Source: JBBROS01 sp965260995 (lineage in GTDB: Bacteria; Pseudomonadota; Alphaproteobacteria; Acetobacterales; Acetobacteraceae). Taken from it: DNA of 64,000 nucleotides. The notes under the pieces were generated by a model, which saw only the letters and a program-made list of their open reading frames with translations, was not told the origin of the DNA and ran no database searches. This document shows, in pieces, positions 36,015 through 44,546 of the stretch. Positions within the stretch are counted from its first letter, which is position 1; every line of letters begins with the position of its first letter. Location: positions 1 through 64,000 of the forward strand of contig CBDHCD010000002.1 in assembly GCA_965260995.1 (NCBI GenBank), in the 5' to 3' direction. The translations under genes were made by a program, and so were the position numbers.

Positions 36015-38471
36015 TCATTGATGTTCTCTGGCCTGATCGTCATCCAATTCCACCAAAGTTTCCTCGGTTACGATCGTGCGCAGTTCTTCGGTGATGGGAG
36101 AGGCCCATTGCCCGAGGCTCAAGCTGTTATAGAACTCGGCATAAAGGCTCACGGCGCGCTGCTCAACCGCCTGCTGGAAAGCGGCAAGCCTATCGTCCGT
36201 CCATATCCTTTGCGCCACCACTTTCTCAGGCGAGGAAGCTCGTTTCCACAAAGCTCTTTGGTCTGGCGAGAAAGCCATGTCACGCAGCTTGTCCAATTCT
36301 TCCTGGTTCAGATCTCCATCCGAAACCAGTTCAGGTGCCTTCTCCTTGATATCGTCGTCTTGATCATGTCGATTATCTGTCGAGCTGATCAGTCGCATAT
36401 TCCCGATGCCGTCCCCGACGTGGCGGCGCGAGAGCTGCATTTTCTTCAATACTTCTTTTGACAACGTTTGGCGCTTATTTACTGCATTCACCTTATCCTT
36501 CCAGTTGTCCCAATCCCCTGCAGGAAGAACATGGTCAATATCGTATGGCAGGTCGTCCTCGTGATCGGTGAGAGGTTTATAATCGGAGAATTTCCGAAGT
36601 ACATAATCCCGCTGCAACCACGGTAAGACTTTCTTCGCGCTCCACCACCAGCGTGCAACAACTTGCTTCTCGGCATCACTCTCACCAAATCGCTCCCAGC
36701 TGTTGCGCAACTCAGGAGAGCAAGAACAAATTAGATGTCCGCCGACGTAAGAGCACCCAAGAAGATCAGCAAATCGCTCTGGCGGGATCAACGGCAGTCC
36801 ACAACGTTTCCCGTCCTCGACTGCGTAAATGGCTTGATAAAGTGCCATAGCAGGGAATTTCCCAAGTATATTAATATTCTTCTTCAAATACACGAAGGAA
36901 CGCCTCGCTGCCCGCTCATTGTCCCAAACGAATATATGCCAATATAGAGAAAATCGAACAATATCCTTTCTGGACTGCTCGAAAACGTCATCAGGTTTCG
37001 AGTGCTTTAGCTCCTCAATCATCCAGAACACGAGAACTTGCCATAGCTCAGCTGGTAACGCAACGAGCATGACATCAGGTAGCCAATACGCATTCTTATC
37101 GTCTGAATAGGACAACAGGCGTCGAATATTCTTGAAGCCTTCGTTGGCCAATCCCTTTGCAGAGTCGGCGTCACCCGAGACGATCGGCAGCAAATTATCG
37201 AGACGGCGGCAAATCTCGCCCTCTCCTGCCATCTCTTTGGCGAAAGTCGTGACGTCCGGAACGCCATAGTTCGGCGGAACAAGGCTAGAATTGGCGATCC
37301 TAAGCGCAGTTGCAGTAATCTTGGTTGGGGTGAGAACCCGGCCAGTGTCGGTGAATATTTGCTCAACCGTATCCCTAATCCTGGGTACGTAATGCTTGTA
37401 GATGGAGAACAGCCGCTCCTCTGAGGAAAGCGGCGTGCCCGCTGCGCCAATCCGCTCAAAAAGTGTCAGCAACGTTTGCTCATCGCTGCCGGAATCAACA
37501 AGAATCAAGGCCACTTGCGCGTGCTTCACATTCCGAAAAGCGGCATCAAGCGCAATGAGGGCTGGTTTTACATTGTCTTCATTCAACTTTTTTTCCGGAA
37601 ACGCCTCGCTCCAAGCAGCAATGCCCTCCTCGGGCGTTGCCGGCGAGGCCTTGAGCCAAGTCTCCAACAGCTTATGCAATTTGAGTGTGCGCTTGAGCGC
37701 GTTAGCGGTGCGCTCTCTCGCATTGAACGGGCACGGCGGCTGTATAACGAGCTTCTTACCGTCCTGCTTTACGTTTCCGTAAAACAGTTCAAAGTCGTAT
37801 GCGGTACGATCACCGTGCTTTATCGGGTGGCACTTGGGGTCCGGCTCGATCTGGAAACGAGCTTTTCGCCGATCTGCCACGGAAAGTTTAGACCCACTCG
37901 TCCGATCATAACCGAATGGCTGCGCCCTCGATGTAATGCGCAGCGACGGAAATCTCGCGGCGTCATCTGCATCGAGTTCTACCCAAAGACAGAGTTGCGT
38001 TTTCTCCTCCCCGTAAAGCCCGGCGAGCAAAGCACGCACCCGCTGTTGCCCGTCAAGCAAACCGAAGCCAGGCCATTCTTTTTCCTCTGTCCGCGTATAC
38101 CGACGTCTGGAGTTGCCCGTATCCGCTGTACCGTGAGTGTCTGGCATGCTTTTGTCAGCAGCCTGATCAATCGCGACCATGGATCGACAGCCTGACAGCT
38201 GGTCCACGAGATAAAAGGCCCCTAGCGGCAAGCCGCGCATGAGGGAATCCCACAGCTCAAGCACCTGCTTCGGACGCCAAACGGCAGTTCTTTGAACAGG
38301 CGGCATTGCAATGATTTGCATGCCGGGATCGTCTTTATTGTTCTCTAATGCCAAGCTTGACTCAGAAACCCAGCTTACAAAATCTAAGACAGACTTACCA
38401 GTTACCTTACAATTATCTGGAAACACAGGCCAAAAATCCTTTAGGAGAACTGTTTTGTTTTCTCTTTCCAT
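36015..38471 (-). CDS. GmrSD-like type IV restriction endonuclease (DUF262-HNH)
   Basis: This 818-aa protein is intact, with AAAGG 8 nt before ATG 38471. The N-terminal DUF262 (GmrS-like) part has MPPVQRTAVWRPKQVLELWD, SLMRGLPLGAFYL and the D140-G-Q-Q-R144 nucleotide motif. The C-terminal part is GmrD/DUF1524-like: PYDIDHVLPAGDWDNWK (His647) and IGNMRLISSTDNRHDQDDD form a His-Me-type nuclease. Related enzymes cleave DNA with glucosylated hydroxymethylcytosine, in an NTP-dependent way. Composition is clearly more AT-rich than all neighbours, so the gene is probably a recent acquisition. It stands alone. Confidence 0.88.
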   Translation of the reverse strand: MERENKTVLLKDFWPVFPDNCKVTGKSVLDFVSWVSESSLALENNKDDPGMQIIAMPPVQRTAVWRPKQVLELWDSLMRGLPLGAFYLVDQLSGCRSMVAIDQAADKSMPDTHGTADTGNSRRRYTRTEEKEWPGFGLLDGQQRVRALLAGLYGEEKTQLCLWVELDADDAARFPSLRITSRAQPFGYDRTSGSKLSVADRRKARFQIEPDPKCHPIKHGDRTAYDFELFYGNVKQDGKKLVIQPPCPFNARERTANALKRTLKLHKLLETWLKASPATPEEGIAAWSEAFPEKKLNEDNVKPALIALDAAFRNVKHAQVALILVDSGSDEQTLLTLFERIGAAGTPLSSEERLFSIYKHYVPRIRDTVEQIFTDTGRVLTPTKITATALRIANSSLVPPNYGVPDVTTFAKEMAGEGEICRRLDNLLPIVSGDADSAKGLANEGFKNIRRLLSYSDDKNAYWLPDVMLVALPAELWQVLVFWMIEELKHSKPDDVFEQSRKDIVRFSLYWHIFVWDNERAARRSFVYLKKNINILGKFPAMALYQAIYAVEDGKRCGLPLIPPERFADLLGCSYVGGHLICSCSPELRNSWERFGESDAEKQVVARWWWSAKKVLPWLQRDYVLRKFSDYKPLTDHEDDLPYDIDHVLPAGDWDNWKDKVNAVNKRQTLSKEVLKKMQLSRRHVGDGIGNMRLISSTDNRHDQDDDIKEKAPELVSDGDLNQEELDKLRDMAFSPDQRALWKRASSPEKVVAQRIWTDDRLAAFQQAVEQRAVSLYAEFYNSLSLGQWASPITEELRTIVTEETLVELDDDQAREHQ

Positions 38472-38517
38472 CGAAAAACCTTTCTTTCATGAAAACTGTA
38501 TTCTGGAATGCAAGCAG

Positions 38518-39540
38518 TTAGCCGCTTGCCGACGCACAACCCTGATGATGCCCCCCCACCTCCTCCAACATCCCTACTAAAACCCCCCGCAACCTCGCCG
38601 GCGCCAAGACCTCCACCGCCGTCCCCCACGTGAACAAGTGCCAGCACAGCTCCACCACCCCGCCCGTGCGAAACCGCACCAGCAGCCGGCTATCCGCCTC
38701 CCGCTCTATCGTCTGCGACGGATGGAACCTCCAGCAGGTCGCGTCCTCCGCCGCCTCGGCCGAGAACCGCAGCACGACGTCGATCGGCTCCTCCTGGAAC
38801 ACCCCGAACGACTGCGCCGCGTAGTCCGCGAGCGAGAAGTCGTCCCGCCGCACGAAGCCGCGGTCGAGCAGGTCGATGGCAACGACCCGGTCCAGCCGCC
38901 ACAGCCGCATCTCCGGCAAGTCCTCCACGTGCGCGACCAGCCAGCCGCGTCCGCCGTGGAGCAGGCCGTAGGGGCACAGGATGCGGGTCGCCGGCTCGTC
39001 CCCATCGCGCCCAGCGTAGCGCGCCACCACGAGCTGCATGCCCAGGATGGCCCGGCGCAGCGTCGGCAGCACCCCGGCCGCGATCAGCGGCCGCGGCCCG
39101 GGCCGCATGGCGATCCCCTCCGCCTCCATCAGCGCGGCCACGTCCGGCTCGGCCTGGCGCAGGGCGTCCGGCCGCATGACGGCCCGCAGCGTGGTCGACG
39201 CTTCCCGCAGCAAGGCAGCGCGGTCGTCCTCCCCGCGCGCGCCGCAGTCCCGAGCCGCGGTTTCGATGGCGGCGATCGCCTCGGCCCGCAACTCGACGAT
39301 CCCGACCAGGGCGCTCCCCGGCAGGCGCCAGCGACGCACCCGCTCCTCGTCGTCCCAAAAATCCATCTGCGGGAAGGTGGCCACCAGCGTGTCGCGCAGC
39401 CGCTCGGCGGTGCGGCGGTTGACGCCGAGCTCCGTCGCCATCTCATCGAGCGTGAAACCAGTACGGGTGCCCGCCAAGGATCGGGCAAGGCGCAGGAGCC
39501 GCTCCGCCGGGGCATATCGCATCCGGGCAGAGTGTCTCAT
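38518..39540 (-). CDS. WYL-domain transcriptional regulator
   Basis: This 340-aa protein starts within the ATGA overlap with the AAA+ gene. The N-terminus is a DeoR-like winged helix (YAPAERLLRLARSLAGTRTG, TLDEMATELGVNRRTAERLR). The centre and C-terminus hold the WYL and WCX regions (CPYGLLHGGRGWLVAHVEDL, LWRLDRVVAIDLLDRGFVRR, TCWRFHPSQTIEREAD). WYL proteins bind nucleic acid or nucleotide ligands and often control defence or stress operons. Being last in the operon and coupled to the AAA+ gene, it probably regulates its own operon. Confidence 0.9.
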   Translation of the reverse strand: MRHSARMRYAPAERLLRLARSLAGTRTGFTLDEMATELGVNRRTAERLRDTLVATFPQMDFWDDEERVRRWRLPGSALVGIVELRAEAIAAIETAARDCGARGEDDRAALLREASTTLRAVMRPDALRQAEPDVAALMEAEGIAMRPGPRPLIAAGVLPTLRRAILGMQLVVARYAGRDGDEPATRILCPYGLLHGGRGWLVAHVEDLPEMRLWRLDRVVAIDLLDRGFVRRDDFSLADYAAQSFGVFQEEPIDVVLRFSAEAAEDATCWRFHPSQTIEREADSRLLVRFRTGGVVELCWHLFTWGTAVEVLAPARLRGVLVGMLEEVGGHHQGCASASG

Positions 39541-41645
39541 TTGTTGGAATCGCACAATGACGTATCGATCACCGATTGAGCGAACCCGATCGGCTGCCGC
39601 CCGCCGACCCGCCCCTCGCACTCGGCCGCGAGCAGGCGCGAGAGCAGGCCGGGATGCCGCTCGCCGCCCCGCACCGCCGCCCGCCGCCGGACCAAGGCGA
39701 AGTCCGCCGGCGTCAGCGTGCGCAGCCGCTCCAGGCCGGCGGGGGCGGCGAGGCCGAAGAACTGCTGGAACGCGTGCCGGGCCTGCTCTGGCGTCAGCCA
39801 ACCGAAGCGCAGCTTGACCAGGAAGCGGCGCAGGCTGGCGCGGTCCAGCCGCTCGAGGAGGTTGGTGGTGCAGGCGAACGGCAGCGCGTGGCTGTCCATC
39901 CAGGTCAGCATCTCGTTGACCTGGCTGATCTCCCAGCTCCGCACCGCGTCGGCGCGTTCCAGCAGCAGGCTGTCGGCCTCGTCGAACACCAGGAAGGCCT
40001 GCGCCTCGCGTGCCTCGGCGAAGGCGTCGGCGATCTGCTGCTCGGTGCCGCCGACGAACATGCTCAGCAGGTCCGAGGCGCGCTTGTGCAGCACCGGCAG
40101 GCCCATGCGCCCGGCCAGGTGCCGCACCCAGGCGCTCTTGCCGGCGCCGGGCGGGCCGGACAGCAGCAACGAGACGGCGCGGGTGGCGCCGGGGCGGGCG
40201 AGGTCCTCGGCGAGGGCGGCGAGGTCGCAGTCGGCGTTGAGGAGCGCCGGATCGTAGATCGCGTCCGGCTCGGCCTCGGGCGCCGGGGCCCGCCCGCCGC
40301 GCACCGCCCGGGCCACGCCTTCCACGATGACGCGCGCCGTGTCCGCCCCGCCGCCGGCCAGCCGGGTGGCGCGCAGCGCGGTGGAGGCGACGGCGGGGGC
40401 GGCGGGCACCAGCCGTGCCAACCGCGCCGCGTCGGCATCCTGTAAGGCCACGCCCTCCGCCTCGCCCATGCTGCGCCAAAGGCGGGTGCGGGTGGCGAGG
40501 TTGGGGATCTTCAGCTCCAGGCACATGGTCATCCGACGCAATACGGCCGGGCCGAGCACTTGGATGTCGTTGGCGGTCCAGATCACCGGCCGGCTCAGGC
40601 GCTCGAGCAGGCGGTGGATGAAGACGCGCGAGCTGGTGACCGGCTCGTCGTCCCGGGTGCTGCGGCTCGTGAACAGGTCCTCGGCCTCGTCGAACAGCAG
40701 CAGCGTGTCGCCGGGCGTGGCCAGGCGTTGGGCGAGGCGCAGCCCGGCCAGGCGTTCGTAGCGGTTCGGCTCCCCGCCGTCGTCGTCCGCCTCGGCCACC
40801 GGGCGCAGGCGGGCGCCGACCCGGGCGGCGAGGGTGGCGGCGAACGAGGTCTTGCCGGTGCCAGGCGGGCCGTAGAGCAGGATGCTGACGCCGGGCTCGC
40901 GGCCCGCGAGCGCCGCGCGCAGCACGTCGGCGGCGAGCTCCGCCTCGCGGCCGAGATGGGCGAAGGCGTCCCACGGCAGCGGCTCGGCCCCGCTCGCGCC
41001 GAGGAACTGGTCGTAGAAGTCCGGCAACGGCATCACGTCGCGGCGGATCAGCGAAGTGAGGCGGTCGAGCACGTCGAGTTCCCCGCGGCGGTCGAGGCGC
41101 AGCAGGCCGCTGCCCAGCAGCTTGCCGCCCGTGGTCAGCCGCGCCGCCACGTCCGCGGTCGGGGCTTCCAGCAGCAGCCCGATCAGCCCGGCGTCGCGGC
41201 GGAACCCGGAGCCGCCGCCGCGGGCCTGGCTCAGCGCGTCGAACAGCCGCTCGACCCGCTTGTCGAGCTCGTAATGCAGGGCGAGGGCGAGGATGCGGGT
41301 GGACACCAGGTCGAGCGCCAGCGTGCCCGCGATGGCGGCGACCCATCGCTGCGTTGGCGTGCCGGCCGGGGCCGGCAGGGCGGCGGCCCCGTCCAGCAGC
41401 GACCTGGCCCTGCGCCATTGCGCGGCGGTCGGGCCGCCGCGGCGCCCGCTGCCGAAGACGTCCGAGTCCTCGGGCATGGCCTCGCCGTCCAGGCCGAGGG
41501 CGGCGGCGTTCTCCTGCAGCCAGCGGGCCAGGGCGCGCGCCTCGGGCGAGCGGCGGTCGGTGGCGTCGTGGACAGCCCGCGCGCATTCGACCGCGAGCAG
41601 GGTGGCGGCGGGAGCCGGGGGACGCCGGTGGAAAGGAGCGCTCAT
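39537..41645 (-). CDS. Tandem AAA+ ATPase
   Basis: This 702-aa protein has two AAA+ modules. D1: Walker A GPPGTGKT (259-266), Walker B LLLFDE (315-320), VIWTANDI sensor, AVLRRMTMCLE arginine-finger region. D2: Walker A GPPGAGKS (496-503), Walker B LVFDEA (551-556), CTTNLLERLDRASLRR. The first 240 residues are an unrecognised helical domain. Both ATPase sites look intact. It is cytosolic and probably hexameric. The WYL gene is coupled by ATGA, and an FtsZ/tubulin-like protein is encoded upstream, suggesting remodelling of that partner. Confidence 0.88.
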   Translation of the reverse strand: MSAPFHRRPPAPAATLLAVECARAVHDATDRRSPEARALARWLQENAAALGLDGEAMPEDSDVFGSGRRGGPTAAQWRRARSLLDGAAALPAPAGTPTQRWVAAIAGTLALDLVSTRILALALHYELDKRVERLFDALSQARGGGSGFRRDAGLIGLLLEAPTADVAARLTTGGKLLGSGLLRLDRRGELDVLDRLTSLIRRDVMPLPDFYDQFLGASGAEPLPWDAFAHLGREAELAADVLRAALAGREPGVSILLYGPPGTGKTSFAATLAARVGARLRPVAEADDDGGEPNRYERLAGLRLAQRLATPGDTLLLFDEAEDLFTSRSTRDDEPVTSSRVFIHRLLERLSRPVIWTANDIQVLGPAVLRRMTMCLELKIPNLATRTRLWRSMGEAEGVALQDADAARLARLVPAAPAVASTALRATRLAGGGADTARVIVEGVARAVRGGRAPAPEAEPDAIYDPALLNADCDLAALAEDLARPGATRAVSLLLSGPPGAGKSAWVRHLAGRMGLPVLHKRASDLLSMFVGGTEQQIADAFAEAREAQAFLVFDEADSLLLERADAVRSWEISQVNEMLTWMDSHALPFACTTNLLERLDRASLRRFLVKLRFGWLTPEQARHAFQQFFGLAAPAGLERLRTLTPADFALVRRRAAVRGGERHPGLLSRLLAAECEGRVGGRQPIGFAQSVIDTSLCDSNK

Positions 41646-41740
41646 GGTTCGTGTCTCCGGAAGCCGGGTGAAGCAGGAAGGCGACGCGAGGGCGTCAGGA
41701 CTGGACGGGAGGGAGCAGCGCTGCCTCCCCGTGGCGGCCG

Positions 41741-42061
41741 TCACCGCCGCGCCAGGCGGCCCTGGCGGGCGGCGAGGCGGGCCTCGGCGGCCCGGAGCTG
41801 CGCCGCGGTGATGACCCGCCCGGCCTGCCGCGGGTCGCCGAGGCCGAGGCCGATCTCGATGAAGCCGTTGCCGCGCAGGCGCGAGGACACCGCCAGCGTC
41901 ACCCCGCCGTGGACGACCTGGAAGTGGGCCAGCTCGAGGCCCTGGCCGCGGCGGGCGATCTCGCGCCAGGCGGCCAGCGCGGCCGGGCGAAGCTGGGCAC
42001 CGAGTGCCGCGCGGGCCTCGGCGGAAGGGACGATGACGACGGGAGCCTGGACCTGGAACAT
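41741..42061 (-). CDS. Small protein of the FtsZ-like/AAA+ operon
   Basis: 106 aa from ATG 42061: MFQVQAPVVIVPSAEARAAL, AALAAWREIARRGQGLELAH, FQVVHGGVTLAVSSRLRGNG, FIEIGLGLGDPRQAGRVITA, then a basic helix AAEARLAARQGRLARR. It is predicted mixed alpha/beta with a helical, positively charged tail. No family recognised. It lies between the FtsZ-like and AAA+ genes on the same strand, 95 bp before the latter, and may be an adaptor. Confidence 0.6.
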   Translation of the reverse strand: MFQVQAPVVIVPSAEARAALGAQLRPAALAAWREIARRGQGLELAHFQVVHGGVTLAVSSRLRGNGFIEIGLGLGDPRQAGRVITAAQLRAAEARLAARQGRLARR

Positions 42062-42205
42062 TGCGATCTCCTCGATGGACGGCTCGGACCAGGAGCTGCG
42101 GACGGAGTCCGGGCGGCGACTGGTTCAAGCGGTCAGGACGGAGGGATCAGGCAATCATGGGCGCTCCCGCGACGGTTGGGCCGGTGGCGTGCCGTCACGC
42201 GGCGT

Positions 42206-43288
42206 TCAGGAACAATACGCCCTGGCCACGACAGAAGCGGACGTAGCGGCCGGGGCGGACCCATCATGAATGACGAGCAGGTCCGCCGTGCCGGTCACGC
42301 CGTCGAGCCGCTCCGCCGTGGTGGCCAGCACGGCGCCGTCCGGCCCGAGCAAGCGGTCGCGGCCGTGCGTCGCGAGCCGGTCGAGCGCCGCCAGGCTGCC
42401 GGCGGGCCTTTCCGGGGCGAGGTGAACGAGCAGGTTGAGGCCGCTGACCCGGCACGCGCCGGCCTGGGTCGCCGCGGCCAACCGGGAAAGCACGCGCGCC
42501 GCGGCGTCGAACCCGGACGGAATCACGTGCAGGTCGGCGACGTGGCCCGGCCGCCAGCACGCCAGGTAGTCCGCGAGATCGACGCAGACCAGGCGGCCGT
42601 GCCGCGGTCTCGTCACCGCCCGGAGCGGGACGTGATGCAGACGGTCGCCCGACGCACCCGGCCCGGCCCGCACCACGAACGCGCCCCGATCCCGCAACGC
42701 GCGGACGAAGCCGTCGGCGGCGTGCGGCATCCCCGCCTCGACCGTCGCGACGACGACGGTTCGGCAGCCGCTCGCGCCCCGCCGGGTCCTCAAGCCGCGG
42801 ACCAGCCCGAGCGCGGCGGCCAAGTCATCGCACCCGGCTTCCCGCGGCACCGCCACCGTCGCGAGCGGCGCATCGGGAAGACGGCTCTGGGCGACGGCGT
42901 CGGCCACCTCGGCCTCGACGCCACGATACTTGCTAGCAGGCCGCCCGGCGGAGAAGCCCTCCGGTCCGGAGTGAAGCCCGGCGAACCAGCTCGATCGTTT
43001 GAGGCGGGCAAGCCAGCGCGCACCGGCCTGGCCAACCCCGAACGCGAGGCACCCGAGACAGGCTTGGTCATCCTGGTCCTGCCATGCCGCTGATCCCGGG
43101 CCGCGGGCTTCCGGAAGCCGGTGATCCGACCGGACCGCAACCCAGCTGATGCCCAGCGCCGCCGCGGAGATTGATGGGGAGCCTTCTTCGATACCGCGAC
43201 GATCAGGGCCAGGCCGCGGGGCGCTGACGGCGCTTACTTTCGGCCATGCCGCCCTGGGCGAGGGATCGACAGCCGCCAGCGCCCCCAT
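42206..43288 (-). CDS. FtsZ/tubulin-superfamily-like protein lacking the GTPase signature
   Basis: 360 aa; ATG 43288 is the only in-frame start and sits in TGAGATG after the 29-aa gene. The order of blocks follows FtsZ: a glycine loop CLAFGVGQAGARWLARLKR (81-98), a strand-helix CRTVVVATVEAGMPHAADGF, VRALRDRGAFVVR (175-207), a T7-like LVCVDLADYLACWRPG (233-248), FDAAARVLSRLAAAT, and a C-domain LNLLVHLAPERPAGSL, DGAVLATTAERLDG, TADLLVIHDG. The GGGTGTG loop is missing (PREAGCDD instead), so ordinary GTP-driven assembly is doubtful. The assignment is by eye. Confidence 0.55.
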   Translation of the reverse strand: MGALAAVDPSPRAAWPKVSAVSAPRPGPDRRGIEEGSPSISAAALGISWVAVRSDHRLPEARGPGSAAWQDQDDQACLGCLAFGVGQAGARWLARLKRSSWFAGLHSGPEGFSAGRPASKYRGVEAEVADAVAQSRLPDAPLATVAVPREAGCDDLAAALGLVRGLRTRRGASGCRTVVVATVEAGMPHAADGFVRALRDRGAFVVRAGPGASGDRLHHVPLRAVTRPRHGRLVCVDLADYLACWRPGHVADLHVIPSGFDAAARVLSRLAAATQAGACRVSGLNLLVHLAPERPAGSLAALDRLATHGRDRLLGPDGAVLATTAERLDGVTGTADLLVIHDGSAPAATSASVVARAYCS

Positions 43289-43289
43289 C

Positions 43290-43379
43290 TCAGCGCGCCG
43301 GAGTCGACGAGATCTGCCGGCCCTTCTCGTCGTGGACGTAGACGAAACCGCCCCGTTGCACCGCGCTCCCGATCGCCAT
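43290..43379 (-). CDS. 29-aa module protein (GRQ repeat)
   Basis: ATG 43379 is preceded by AGAGGAG and opens MAIGSAVQRGGFVYVHDEKG followed by RQISSTPAR. The stop overlaps the context of the next start (TGAGATG). The unit matches, nearly residue for residue, two repeats at the C-terminus of the secreted protein at 47,975-48,862 (AIGSAVQRGAHVFLYDDRGRQ; RRGAHVFTYDQTGRQLSMVP). It may be a one-unit version of a two-unit small protein. Function unknown; probably a small beta structure. Confidence 0.55.
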   Translation of the reverse strand: MAIGSAVQRGGFVYVHDEKGRQISSTPAR

Positions 43380-43641
43380 GGCTACCTGCTCCTCTCGTTG
43401 TTCAGGTTCCGCCGCGGCCCGGCAGCGGTGTTCAGTTGTCAGGGCCGATGGGGACAGGACATCAGGCGTGCGACAAACAGGGACGTGGCTGTGCGGGGCG
43501 AGTGCGGTTGCGGTCGGATCTCTTGCCTGTCCCCCCGAGGCACCACCCTCCGGAACGCCGCTCAAGGCGGACCGCTCACCGATGCGACCGCTTCTGACGC
43601 ATCGGCGGCGCTGATTGGTGCGCTCTCGCGGGAGTCAGACA

Positions 43642-44295
43642 ATGCCATCCAGCCTTCCAGCCTCGATCACGCTCGGCGATCAGAACCGCCGTCGCCCAAC
43701 GATCGCCGCCTTCGACGCGGCGACGCCCGGCGCCGCCGGGCTGGCGCTGACCACGGGCGAGTTGCGCCGGCACAAGCCTGCCCGTCACGCCTTCCGCGCC
43801 CAGGCGCGCCTGCCGGTCGAGGTGGTCCTGGATGGCGTGCGCCAGGGCTACAACGTCGGCGCCCTGTTCCGGCTGTGCGACGCGTTCCTGTGCGAGCGGC
43901 TGGTGGTCTGCGGCCGCGACGCCGGGCAGGGCATGCGCAAGCTGGTCCAGGCGGCCCAGGGCACGCACAACTGGGTGCCCTGGGACCAGGCCGACCGGGC
44001 CAGCGAGGTGGTCCGGGCAGCGCGGGCCCGCGGCTACCAGGTCGTCGCCGTCGAGCAGACCCGCAATGCCGTGAACCTCGATCAGACTGAGCTACGCTAT
44101 CCCGTCTGCCTGGTGCTCGGCTCGGAGCGTGCCGGCGTTTCGCAGGCCGTGCTCGACCTGGCCGACAGGGCGGTGAGCATTCCGATGCGGGGCATGGCCA
44201 ACTCGCTCAACGTGGCGACGGCGGCGGCGATCGTCCTACACGGGATGGCCACGGGGTTCGGCGCCGTTCCCTCGGGCGGCGGCCCTTCGTCATGA
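43642..44295 (+). CDS. SpoU/TrmH-family RNA 2'-O-methyltransferase
   Basis: This 217-aa protein carries the three SPOUT motifs: QGYNVGALFRLCDAFLCERL (motif 1), YPVCLVLGSERAGVS (motif 2) and VSIPMRGMANSLNVATAAAI (motif 3, knot). It transfers methyl groups from SAM to ribose 2'-OH of tRNA or rRNA; the target is not deducible. It lacks the N-terminal RNA-binding extension of RlmB types. The start (ATG 43642) follows ggagtcagaca. It overlaps the next gene by 4 nt. Confidence 0.92.
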   Translation: MPSSLPASITLGDQNRRRPTIAAFDAATPGAAGLALTTGELRRHKPARHAFRAQARLPVEVVLDGVRQGYNVGALFRLCDAFLCERLVVCGRDAGQGMRKLVQAAQGTHNWVPWDQADRASEVVRAARARGYQVVAVEQTRNAVNLDQTELRYPVCLVLGSERAGVSQAVLDLADRAVSIPMRGMANSLNVATAAAIVLHGMATGFGAVPSGGGPSS

Positions 44296-44546
44296 CAGGC
44301 GCGATGCCGGACGATACCTGGTCGCACGACCTCGAAGCGCGGACGCGGGACGCGCTCGAGAGTGGCGGCCTGTTTGCCACGCACGATCACCAACTGTGCT
44401 TCAAGCACGTGACATCGCGGTTCGGCGCCATCGCGGCCGATGACCTCCGCCGCGGCGTGCTCAGGCTCGTGGACCGGCGGAGCGATCAGACCGTCGTCTT
44501 TCCGAACGCGGACGCGCTGATCGCAGCCGGCTGGGTGATCGATTGA
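44292..44546 (+). CDS. Hypothetical protein, 84 aa
   Basis: ATG 44292 lies within the SpoU stop (ATGA overlap) and the gene ends inside the exonuclease TTG start. It reads DTWSHDLEARTRDALESGGL, FATHDHQLCFKHVTSRFGAI, AADDLRRGVLRLVDRRSDQT and VVFPNADALIAAGWVID. Three genes are thus fused head-to-tail by 3-4-nt overlaps. No family recognised; it looks like a small soluble alpha/beta protein. Confidence 0.72.
   Translation: MTGAMPDDTWSHDLEARTRDALESGGLFATHDHQLCFKHVTSRFGAIAADDLRRGVLRLVDRRSDQTVVFPNADALIAAGWVID

Noticed and set aside
42206..43288. Calling the FtsZ-like gene a cell-division ftsZ
   Set aside because: The GGGTGTG GTPase loop is missing, the sequence is very divergent, and no dcw-cluster genes are nearby.
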